Source: Acidobacteriota bacterium
GTDB lineage: Bacteria > Acidobacteriota > Terriglobia > Terriglobales > Acidobacteriaceae
Direction of reading: 5' to 3'
DNA: 8,409 nt
Assembly: GCA_021819255.1 (NCBI GenBank)
Contig: JAKART010000080.1
Coordinates: 1-8,409 of the forward strand
The translations under genes and the position numbers were made by a program. The notes below the pieces were generated by a model, which saw only the letters and a program-made list of their open reading frames with translations, was not told the DNA's origin and did not search any database. Positions 1-6,266 of the stretch are shown in pieces. Numbering within the stretch: the stretch's first letter is position 1; each line of letters opens with the position of its first letter.

Positions 1-1121
1 TTCCGATCTCGGCCTATAGCGTGCGGATACTGCGCAAGCTCGTCTGCGGGCGCTTCTGCCCAGTGACCGGGCGGAAGCAAAGTGTCGGCCAGACGCGCCT
101 GACCACGCCACAGCGCGGCGATCAGCGCCGGACGGTCGATCGCAAGGGCGATGGCCTGGCGCACGCGAGGATCGCGCAAGGCAGGGTCGTGCACGTTGAA
201 GTTGAGATAATCGACGCGAGCGCCGGGGCCGGTGGCGATGGCCAGATGGGGATGCCGGGAGTTGGCGGCGTGATCGCCCAAGGCGTGCACCATGTCCATG
301 GTGAGCAGGTTGCTCTCCACGTCGGCGGAGCCCTTTTCCATCTCCAGCGCGGCGGTGATGGTATCCGGCACCACCTCAAAGCGGACTCGGCGGATCGTTG
401 GGCTGGGTGGTCCTGCCCAATAAGTAGGGTTACGCTCCAGGACGACATCCTTGTCCTGGACCTGGGAGACAAAACGGAAGGGGCCGGAGCCGATGGGGTG
501 CAGGCTCTCGTCCGCGCCGGCTCCGTCCTCCACCACGCCAAACAGGCCATCGCTCAGGTTGAAGAGCAGGCTGGGCAACGGGGTGCCGGTATGGACGATG
601 ACGGTGAGCGGATCTGGAGTCTCCACTGCGGTGATGGCTGCGAAGGCTCCGCCTTTGGGCGTGACGATGGAGCCGTTGGTCATGCTGCGGATGGACCAGG
701 CAACATCCGCCGAGGTGAGGGCATGGCCGTCGGTGAAGCGAACGCCGGGGCGGAGGTGAAAGACCCAGGTAAGCGGATCGGGGCGTAGCCAGCTCTTAGC
801 CAGCCAGGGTTGCAGATGGAAGTGAGCATCCTTGCGCACCAGGGGGTCGAAGATCAGCTCGCCGATCCGTTCCGACTGCGAGTCCGAGCCCTGACGGACG
901 TCCAGGCTGTTGGGGGAGGACTCGATGAGAAAGACCAGGGTGTGGGGGTGAGGCGCAGAACGGCAGGCGGTGAGGGTGAGCGCCACAGCGAGCAGAAGGG
1001 CAAGACCGCACCTCCAGCAGCGATGCTGGACGGCCAGTGCCAGGATTGGAGAGTAGAAGCGCTGACAAGGCCGCTCGCGGGAGGTTTGCGCAGAAGATTG
1101 CGGCGCCGGGCGATACCTCAT
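1..1121 (-). CDS. Peptide-type ABC transporter solute-binding lipoprotein (SBP_bac_5 family), C-terminus cut by the window edge
   Basis: The reading frame is open from an ATG at 1121 down to base 1 (373 codons, no stop), so the C-terminal part lies outside the window. By family it is an extracytoplasmic binding protein of the DppA/OppA/MppA type, which delivers peptides or similar solutes to an ABC importer. After a long basic N-region, a hydrophobic stretch (about residues 39-52) ends in the lipobox LTAC, so Cys53 would be the lipidated residue of the mature, membrane-anchored protein. The family signature lies at 105-144 (PWLAKSW, FHLRPGVRFTDG, LTSADVAWS). PIGSGPFRF follows at 209-217, NPTYW at 231-235, and YLNFN with DPRVRQAIALAIDR at 305-330. 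Its ATG overlaps the anmK stop as ATGA and has only a weak AAGG upstream, so translational coupling is likely. No permease or ATPase gene is visible. The ligand is unknown; the context favours cell-wall peptides. The 38 residues before the hydrophobic segment are longer than usual for a signal peptide. Confidence 0.9.
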   Translation of the reverse strand, partial: MRYRPAPQSSAQTSRERPCQRFYSPILALAVQHRCWRCGLALLLAVALTLTACRSAPHPHTLVFLIESSPNSLDVRQGSDSQSERIGELIFDPLVRKDAHFHLQPWLAKSWLRPDPLTWVFHLRPGVRFTDGHALTSADVAWSIRSMTNGSIVTPKGGAFAAITAVETPDPLTVIVHTGTPLPSLLFNLSDGLFGVVEDGAGADESLHPIGSGPFRFVSQVQDKDVVLERNPTYWAGPPSPTIRRVRFEVVPDTITAALEMEKGSADVESNLLTMDMVHALGDHAANSRHPHLAIATGPGARVDYLNFNVHDPALRDPRVRQAIALAIDRPALIAALWRGQARLADTLLPPGHWAEAPADELAQYPHAIGRDR

Positions 1122-2359
1122 ATAAAGGTGACCTTGCCCAGAATGGCCGGCCGGGCAGCGCCGGTGGCAGAGGGCACATTGCCCGGCAGGTGGTGCCAGG
1201 TGAGCCAACCCAGCAGAGCGAAGGCCGCGGCCTCCTTGATCTCCACCGGAAGGCCGGCACGGGCCGTGCTGGAAACTTTGACGCCGAACGGAGTGAACCC
1301 TTGCGCAAGCATGCTCATCAAGGTAGGGTTGCGGGCGCCTCCGCCTGCGGCCAGCAGCTCCGTGGATCGGGCCTGAGCTGCGTAGCGTGCAAGATGGGGA
1401 AGGCAGATGCGCCGGTAAGCGTCCAGAATCGTGGCCGCGGTGAAAGCGGTAGCCGTGGCGATGACGTCCTGCCGGCGGGCTCCCACCCGCCGGCACTGGA
1501 CGAGAAGGCGCTCGGCGAAAGCTGTGCCGAACTGCTCCCGTCCGCAGGACTTGGGGGCGGGCTGCGAGAAGTAAGCCGCGGTCATGAGCCGGTTCAGCAC
1601 CCGGTGCTGCACCTGGCCGGAGGCGGCGACGGCGCCATCCCGGTCCAGAGGACGGTTGTAGAGCCTTTGCATCAGCAGATCGATGAGCATGTTGGCTGGG
1701 CCGGTGTCAAAGGCCAGGACCTCAGCCATGGAGCAGGCAGCGGGGAGAGCGGTGACGTTGGCGATGCCGCCCAGATTCAGCAGCAGCCGATTCATCGTCG
1801 CGTGGTGAAAGCTGCAGAAGTCCAGCATGGGAACCAGCGGAGCTCCCTGGCCTCCGGCCGCCAGATCCGCCGGGCGAAAGTCGCTGACGACGGGGATGCG
1901 CATCCGTTCCGCGATCGCGGCAGCCTCTCCCACCTGAGAGGTGCAGCGGAGTGGGGCTCCCAGAAACCTTGCGGAAACGGCCTGGTGGTAGAGGGTCTGG
2001 CCGTGGATGGCGGCCAGTTGTGGCTTGCGGCGCAGACACGCGGATGTCTCCGCGATGGCGCCTGCGTAGAGTTCTCCCAAGCGCCAGGAGAGTTGCGCGA
2101 GTTCGGCCGCCGTGGTTCTGCGGCCAGCGGCGATGGCGAGGATGGTGGAGCGTAAGGTCTTTTCGTAGGGGAAGGAGCGATGACCGAGCAGCTTCAGGCG
2201 CGGCAGCGCTGCGGCATGCGGGTCAGGACGAATGCGGCACAGCGCTACGTCAATGCCGTCAGCGGAGGTGCCGCTCATGACGCCGGCAACCAGCAGAGGC
2301 TGAGGCTGGGGCGCACTGCGCTGGCTGGTCCTGCCGGGTTGGCTGGGACGGGGGCTCAT
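1118..2359 (-). CDS. anmK: Anhydro-N-acetylmuramic acid kinase
   Basis: This cytoplasmic kinase opens the 1,6-anhydro ring of anhMurNAc and phosphorylates it with ATP to MurNAc-6-phosphate, in peptidoglycan recycling. The nucleotide-binding motif GVMSGTSADGIDVAL sits at residues 26-40. Further family blocks are AIHGQTLYHQ, GAPLVPMLD, LNLGGIANVTAL, FDTGPANMLID (conserved Asp218) and AAGGGARNP (339-341 being the GGG). At 413 residues it is longer than the roughly 370 typical of the family. Most of the excess is a Pro/Gln/Ser/Arg-rich N-terminal tail of about 22 residues before the first conserved strand. The ATG at 2359 overlaps the mutS stop as ATGA, and the TGA stop overlaps the start of the next gene in the same way, so it is the middle cistron of a coupled trio. 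No strong ribosome binding site precedes it. The assignment is secure from the motifs; only the exact start is open. Confidence 0.95.
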   Translation of the reverse strand: MSPRPSQPGRTSQRSAPQPQPLLVAGVMSGTSADGIDVALCRIRPDPHAAALPRLKLLGHRSFPYEKTLRSTILAIAAGRRTTAAELAQLSWRLGELYAGAIAETSACLRRKPQLAAIHGQTLYHQAVSARFLGAPLRCTSQVGEAAAIAERMRIPVVSDFRPADLAAGGQGAPLVPMLDFCSFHHATMNRLLLNLGGIANVTALPAACSMAEVLAFDTGPANMLIDLLMQRLYNRPLDRDGAVAASGQVQHRVLNRLMTAAYFSQPAPKSCGREQFGTAFAERLLVQCRRVGARRQDVIATATAFTAATILDAYRRICLPHLARYAAQARSTELLAAGGGARNPTLMSMLAQGFTPFGVKVSSTARAGLPVEIKEAAAFALLGWLTWHHLPGNVPSATGAARPAILGKVTFI

Positions 2360-5133
2360 GCGCCGCCCCGCAACTCGCTCTGTAGCTCGGCCAGCAGATG
2401 AAGCGCCTCCCGAGGGGTGAGACCGTCCAGGTCAAGCCCCTCCAGGCGGTCGACGATCCGTTGCGAGAGTGGGGTGAACATGGTCATCTGCAGGTTCATC
2501 GGGCGTCTTTCAGCAGACAGCTTCTCTCCAGCCTCGCGGACCTGCTGGTCTTCAGCGCGCTCATGCGCCTTCAGCACCTCACGCGCGCGGCTGATCACGG
2601 TGCTGGGGAGGCCGGCCAATCGAGCCACCTCGATGCCATAGCTCTTGCTTGCCGCGCCTGCCTCCACGGTATGCAGGAAGACGATTCCGCCGGAGCTCTC
2701 ACGCACGGTGACGCGTAGGTTGCGCAGGCAGGCCAGCCGATCGGCGAGCAGGGTGAGTTCGTGGTAGTGGGTTGCAAACAGGGTGCGGCACCCGATCACA
2801 TCGTGCAGATGCTCCACCGTCGCCCAGGCCAGAGAGAGACCGTCATAGGTGGAGGTGCCGCGGCCCATCTCATCCAGCAGAACCAGCGAGCGCCGAGTGG
2901 CCGTGTTGAGGATGGCTGCTGTCTCAGTCATCTCCACCATGAAAGTGGAACGGCCGCGGGCGAGGTTGTCGGCGGCGCCGATGCGGGTGTAAATGCGGTC
3001 GACCAACCCCAGGCGCATGCTCTCGGCGGGCACAAACGATCCGCACTGGGCCAGGATGACCAGCAGCGCTGTCTGGCGCAGGTAGGTGCTCTTGCCGCCC
3101 ATGTTTGGCCCGGTGATGAGCAGCAGAGAAGGCGCGCCTTCTGCTTCCGTCGCGCCAGCGCCGCTCTCCGGCGCCGAGTTCAGCAGCAGGGAGTTGGGGA
3201 TGAACCTTCCCAGGCTCTGTTCTTCCATGCGGCGCTCGATGACCGGATGGCGGCCGGAACGCACCTCAAGCACGCCGCTGCTATCCACCTGAGGCCTTAC
3301 CCAGCCGCACAGCGCGGCCAGATGCGCGAAGCAGCCGAGCAGGTCGATGTGAGCCACCAGGCGCGAGGTCTCGCGGAGCCGAGAGGCGTTGGAGAGAAGC
3401 TGGCGGCGAAGCTCGGCGAAGATGCGGCGTTCCATCTCGGCCGAGCGCTCCTGCGCGGTGAGAATCTTCACCTCCAGGTCCTTCAGCTCCGGGGTCGTGA
3501 AGCGTTCGGCGTTGACCAGAGTCTGCTTGCGCTCATAATCGGCTGGAACCGACCTGGAGTTGGCCTTGGTCACCTCAATGGAATAGCCAAAAATTGAGTT
3601 GAAGCGAACCTTGAGCGAACCGATGCCGGTGCGTTCCCGTTCCCGCTCCTCGATGGCGGCGATGCGCTGCCGGGCGGTTGAGGACAGGTTGCGGGTAGCG
3701 TCCAGATCCGGATCCACGCCCTCGCGGATAGCCCCGCCGTCGCCCAGCGTCAAAGGCGGTTCGTCGACCAGGGTGCGAGCGATGAGTTCACTGAGATCGT
3801 CCAAGGTATCCAGCGAGTTGGCGAAGTGAGCCCAGGGGCTGGACGGATTTGCGGTGACAAACTCGGAGACCGCGGAGCGCAGAACAGGCAAACGGGCCAG
3901 AGTTTTACCCAGCGCCACTACCTCCCGGGGGCCGGCCGTCTCCATGGAAACCCGCCCCAGCAGACGCTCCAGATCAAGAATGCCGTCCATGGAGCGGCGC
4001 AGGCCTTCGCGGTAGCGCAGATTGGAAACCGCCTCCGCAACCGCGTTCAGCCGCGTCTGGATGGCCTCCAGCGATTGCATGGGGCGGAGGATCTGTGCTC
4101 GTAGCAACCGCTTGCCCATGGGCGTGCAGCAGGCGTCCAATGTCCAGAAGAGCGTGGTCTGCGGTCCCTCAGTGGAGAACAGCGGCTCCACCAGCTCCAG
4201 ATTGCGGACGCTGACGGCGTCCAGTTCAAGCGCCTCGGTGCGCTTGTAGAAGCGCAGGATGTCAAGGTGCTCCAGGGCTCCTTGCTTGGTGGCGCGGAGG
4301 TAATGGACGATCGCCCCGGCGGCGATGGCCGCTGCGCGATGATGTTCCAGGTCCATACCGTCGAGCGAATGAACACGCAGTTGCCGGCGAAGTATCGGCA
4401 GGGCGTACTCCTCGCTGAAAACCCAGTCTTCCAACTCAGTTCTTGCTGCGCGAATCTCGGCTCCGGCGGTTTCTTCCGGCTGCGTGTCCCGGCTGTGGCT
4501 GTCGCTCAGCAGGCCCTGGCCCGCGGCGGCGGCGCCCCAAAGGCCAGGCGGAAAGCTCCGGGAAAAAAGAACCTCCGCTGGGTGGATTCTGGCCAACTCA
4601 TCCAGCGCGAGGGCCCACGCGGAAGCGCCCGCAAACTCGGTGGCCCGGAAGTCGCCCGTGGAGAGATCCAGCATGGCAATACCGACAGCGGCTGTAGAGC
4701 CGCTCCCTGCCGCGCTGACGCCGGCCAGCCACTGGCTCTCGCTCGCCTCCAGGCCGGAGTCCATCGCGGTGCCGGGGGTGAGGACGCGCGTGACCTCGCG
4801 GCGGACGATGGTTTTGGCTGTCTTCGGGTCCTCCATCTGCTCGCAGAGCGCCACTCGGTAGCCCTTGCGCAGGAGACGCTGGAGATAGGTTCCGGCGGAG
4901 TGGAAGGGAACGCCGCACATGGGAACGGAGCGAGTCTTGTCGCGTGAGGTCAGGGTGAGCTGTAGCTCTCGCGACGCCACCTGGGCATCCTCATAGAAGA
5001 GCTCGTAAAAGTCGCCCAAACGGAAGAAGATCAATGCATCCGGGTGCGCATCCTTGGCCGCGCGATACTGCCGCATCACCGGAGTCAGATCGCGGTCGCC
5101 TTCCGCAGCGGCGATGGGGTTGGACGTAGACAT
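2356..5133 (-). CDS. mutS: DNA mismatch repair protein MutS
   Basis: MutS is the dimeric cytoplasmic ATPase that recognises base mismatches and small loops and recruits MutL. The N-terminal mismatch-binding domain begins TPVMRQY and contains GDFYELF at 40-46, giving the mismatch-wedging Phe42-x-Glu44 motif of true MutS (absent from MutS2). The connector, lever and clamp domains follow. The ATPase domain has Walker A GPNMGGKS at 675-682, Walker B LVLLDEMGRGTSTYDG with Asp754-Glu755, and FATHYHEL at 786-793. The C-terminus closes with the usual helical stretch ending LTPREALHLLAELQSEL. Its 925 residues are somewhat more than the roughly 850-880 common in the family, with no visible break. The start is the ATG at 5133, 20-odd residues before the conserved core; the ribosome binding site is weak. 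It is the first gene of the minus-strand cluster, and its stop overlaps the anmK start. A promoter should lie just upstream in 5134-5260, but no convincing -35/-10 pair was found. Confidence 0.97.
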   Translation of the reverse strand: MSTSNPIAAAEGDRDLTPVMRQYRAAKDAHPDALIFFRLGDFYELFYEDAQVASRELQLTLTSRDKTRSVPMCGVPFHSAGTYLQRLLRKGYRVALCEQMEDPKTAKTIVRREVTRVLTPGTAMDSGLEASESQWLAGVSAAGSGSTAAVGIAMLDLSTGDFRATEFAGASAWALALDELARIHPAEVLFSRSFPPGLWGAAAAGQGLLSDSHSRDTQPEETAGAEIRAARTELEDWVFSEEYALPILRRQLRVHSLDGMDLEHHRAAAIAAGAIVHYLRATKQGALEHLDILRFYKRTEALELDAVSVRNLELVEPLFSTEGPQTTLFWTLDACCTPMGKRLLRAQILRPMQSLEAIQTRLNAVAEAVSNLRYREGLRRSMDGILDLERLLGRVSMETAGPREVVALGKTLARLPVLRSAVSEFVTANPSSPWAHFANSLDTLDDLSELIARTLVDEPPLTLGDGGAIREGVDPDLDATRNLSSTARQRIAAIEERERERTGIGSLKVRFNSIFGYSIEVTKANSRSVPADYERKQTLVNAERFTTPELKDLEVKILTAQERSAEMERRIFAELRRQLLSNASRLRETSRLVAHIDLLGCFAHLAALCGWVRPQVDSSGVLEVRSGRHPVIERRMEEQSLGRFIPNSLLLNSAPESGAGATEAEGAPSLLLITGPNMGGKSTYLRQTALLVILAQCGSFVPAESMRLGLVDRIYTRIGAADNLARGRSTFMVEMTETAAILNTATRRSLVLLDEMGRGTSTYDGLSLAWATVEHLHDVIGCRTLFATHYHELTLLADRLACLRNLRVTVRESSGGIVFLHTVEAGAASKSYGIEVARLAGLPSTVISRAREVLKAHERAEDQQVREAGEKLSAERRPMNLQMTMFTPLSQRIVDRLEGLDLDGLTPREALHLLAELQSELRGGA

Positions 5134-5177
5134 GGACGCAAAGCTCTGAATGCACAGAATATCGTAGTCGGCTGGGC

Positions 5178-5307
5178 AAAGGATCCGCGCACACCCGGCC
5201 GAGGCGATGCCGCCTTCCCTGGGCCGTGAGCAGGCCGTAAGGAAGCCCGGCTTGCGAGTGCCGTGTGCAGGGTGGAGCGCCTGATGGCAGGCAGGATCCC
5301 CCTTTTC
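5178..5307. repeat. Cluster of short inverted repeats, possible structured RNA
   Basis: Complementary segments seen by eye are listed here. GGATCC at 5181-5186 recurs at 5294-5299. GCGC at 5187-5190 can pair with 5277-5280, and CACCC at 5192-5196 with GGGTG at 5270-5274. CTTCC at 5214-5218 pairs with GGAAG at 5241-5245, enclosing GGCC at 5222-5225 paired with GGCC at 5233-5236 around a GTGAGCA loop. A perfect 5-bp hairpin GCCTG-ATGG-CAGGC lies at 5279-5292, followed at 5299-5307 by a C-run and TTTT. Some pairings are mutually exclusive. In GC-rich DNA, short complements arise by chance, so this is a candidate only. It matches no riboswitch or RNA family that I can identify. Confidence 0.3.
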
Positions 5308-5407
5308 ATCGGCCGGTTGCGCCTGCGGCCAGATTTCGATGCGCCGCCCGACGCTACCCGGCAGGGGCTTCAGTGAGCAGAGTCACAATGGCCGGGACGA
5401 TGGAAGA

Positions 5408-5413
5408 TATACT
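5408..5413 (+). promoter_or_regulatory. Candidate -10 element for the ccsA/hemX-hemA operon
   Basis: TATACT matches five of six bases of the sigma-70 -10 consensus. Initiation about seven bases downstream (near 5420) would place the start of the transcript just before the ribosome binding site at 5425-5430 and well before the ATG at 5451. The best upstream partner, GTCACA at 5382-5387, has a poor 20-base spacing, so the -35 side is weak or a different sigma factor is used. The assignment rests on one hexamer. Confidence 0.3.
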
Positions 5414-5424
5414 GAAGCTTCGCG

Positions 5425-5454
5425 TAGGAGCAGTCTGCGATGCTGGACGTATGA
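5425..5454 (+). promoter_or_regulatory. Ribosome binding site plus four-codon minicistron (ATG CTG GAC GTA TGA)
   Basis: TAGGAG at 5425-5430 is the best Shine-Dalgarno sequence in the region, but it sits 20 bases from the ATG of the membrane protein at 5451, too far to serve it directly. It is correctly spaced (nine bases) for an ATG at 5440, which reads Met-Leu-Asp-Val and stops with TGA at 5452-5454. That stop overlaps the ATG at 5451-5453 as ATGA. Ribosomes ending the minicistron could reinitiate on the membrane-protein gene. It may be chance: a tetrapeptide carries no coding signal of its own. Confidence 0.35.
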
Positions 5455-6266
5455 CCCTGATTTGGCTTCGAGTTGCGGTGATTCTTTACGGCGTGGCCGC
5501 CTTGGCAGTGCTGCCGGCCGCGCTCTATAACCGCCCTCGCTGGCGGCATGTTGCGCTTCCATCCGCGTTCACCGGGGCATTCTTCCATTTCGTCTCCATC
5601 ACGGAGACACTTTATGCGGCGCACCGCGCCATGCCCGTCGATACCCACGAGACGCTCTCCATGCTGGGCTTGTTGCTGGTGGTGGGCTTCCTGCTTCTGG
5701 CCGCTCATTACCGGACCACCAGCTTCGGCATCTTTCTGTTGCCCATTGCAGTGCTGATGGCGAGCCTTCCGGCGTTTCATCCCGGGCATGAGAGGATTGC
5801 TTATCCGCTGGTGCGCAGCGGATGGATTTTTCTGCATATCGCGCTGCTGCTGGCGGCTTATGCGGCGATGTTCCTCTCCTTGATTGCCAGCCTGCTGTAT
5901 CTGGTGCAAGAGCAGCGGCTCAAGAAGAAGCGGATGGAGTCCAAACGCGGTTGGCTGCCGCCACTCGAGACACTGGATCAGATAGGGTTGAACTCTCTGC
6001 GTCTGGGCCTGCCGTGCATGACCGCCGGACTGCTGATTGGAACGGTGCTGGCGCTGGACACGATGGGCACAGCCTTCTTTGCCGACCCCAAGGTGTTGCT
6101 CTCCTTCGCCATGTGGGTGGCTTATGTGCTGATGATCTTCATCCGCGCCCATAGCGGGCTGCGCGGAAGACGCGCGGTCTATCTCTCCAGCTTTGTCTTT
6201 GTGGTGATGATTGCGGTCTGGGCGGCGAATTCGTTCTCCGTCGTGCATAGGTTCAAGACGCCATGA
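5451..6266 (+). CDS. HemX/CcsA-type cytochrome c assembly family membrane protein
   Basis: The product is a 271-residue polytopic inner-membrane protein with about eight hydrophobic helices (roughly residues 3-25, 33-54, 65-84, 88-103, 124-152, 185-200, 215-233 and 243-261). This is the topology of the CcsA/CcmC/HemX superfamily. The basic loop after helix 5 (EQRLKKKRMESKR) is likely cytoplasmic. Histidines near membrane edges (FFHFVSITET, DTHETLSMLG, GWIFLHI) resemble conserved positions of the family. I do not see a clear tryptophan-rich WWD haem-handling motif, which favours HemX over a true CcsA haem lyase. The ATGA overlap with hemA supports this, because HemX in Bacillus lies beside hemA and affects HemA abundance. 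The start at 5451 was chosen because the first helix begins directly after it. In-frame ATGs at 5400 and 5388 would add 17 or 21 unrelated residues. Direct action on HemA in this organism is inference. Confidence 0.85.
   Translation: MTLIWLRVAVILYGVAALAVLPAALYNRPRWRHVALPSAFTGAFFHFVSITETLYAAHRAMPVDTHETLSMLGLLLVVGFLLLAAHYRTTSFGIFLLPIAVLMASLPAFHPGHERIAYPLVRSGWIFLHIALLLAAYAAMFLSLIASLLYLVQEQRLKKKRMESKRGWLPPLETLDQIGLNSLRLGLPCMTAGLLIGTVLALDTMGTAFFADPKVLLSFAMWVAYVLMIFIRAHSGLRGRRAVYLSSFVFVVMIAVWAANSFSVVHRFKTP

Larger units (their letters stand above)
5134..5450. other. Divergent intergenic region between mutS and the ccsA/hemX gene
   Basis: These 317 bases separate two divergently oriented operons and should contain promoters for both. 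No gene with recognisable protein features was found in any frame. It contains several short inverted repeats between about 5178 and 5307 (listed separately), a TATACT hexamer at 5408-5413 and a ribosome binding site with a tiny reading frame at 5425-5454. Plus-strand ATGs at 5388 and 5400 are in frame with the downstream membrane protein, but they would add residues with no family resemblance and lie at or upstream of the candidate -10. Confidence 0.8.

Noticed and set aside
21..788. Long plus-strand open frame, and other plus-strand frames through 5133
   Set aside because: They lie antisense to the solute-binding protein, anmK and mutS genes, have low-complexity Gly/Arg/Ala-rich translations with no family motif, and are by-products of GC-rich codon use.
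5226..5250. SRP RNA core (CAGGCCGTAAGGAAGC resembles the conserved domain IV)
   Set aside because: A base of the invariant stem is missing, the 3' AGCAGC strand is absent, and no long enclosing helix typical of SRP RNA was seen.
5200..5295. Fluoride riboswitch (GGCGATG...CGCC and CTGATGGC look similar)
   Set aside because: The first hairpin loop is too short for the pseudoknot strand, the distance between the two halves is too long, and no fluoride exporter or related gene follows.
5265..5450. A longer 333-residue version of the membrane protein starting at 5265
   Set aside because: The extra 62 residues are polar and Arg/Ala/Pro-rich, run through the inverted repeats and the candidate -10, and precede the first membrane helix without family resemblance.
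5370..6248. Long minus-strand frame opposite the membrane protein
   Set aside because: The translation is His/Gln/Arg-rich with no membrane or domain features, as expected for the antisense of a hydrophobic gene.
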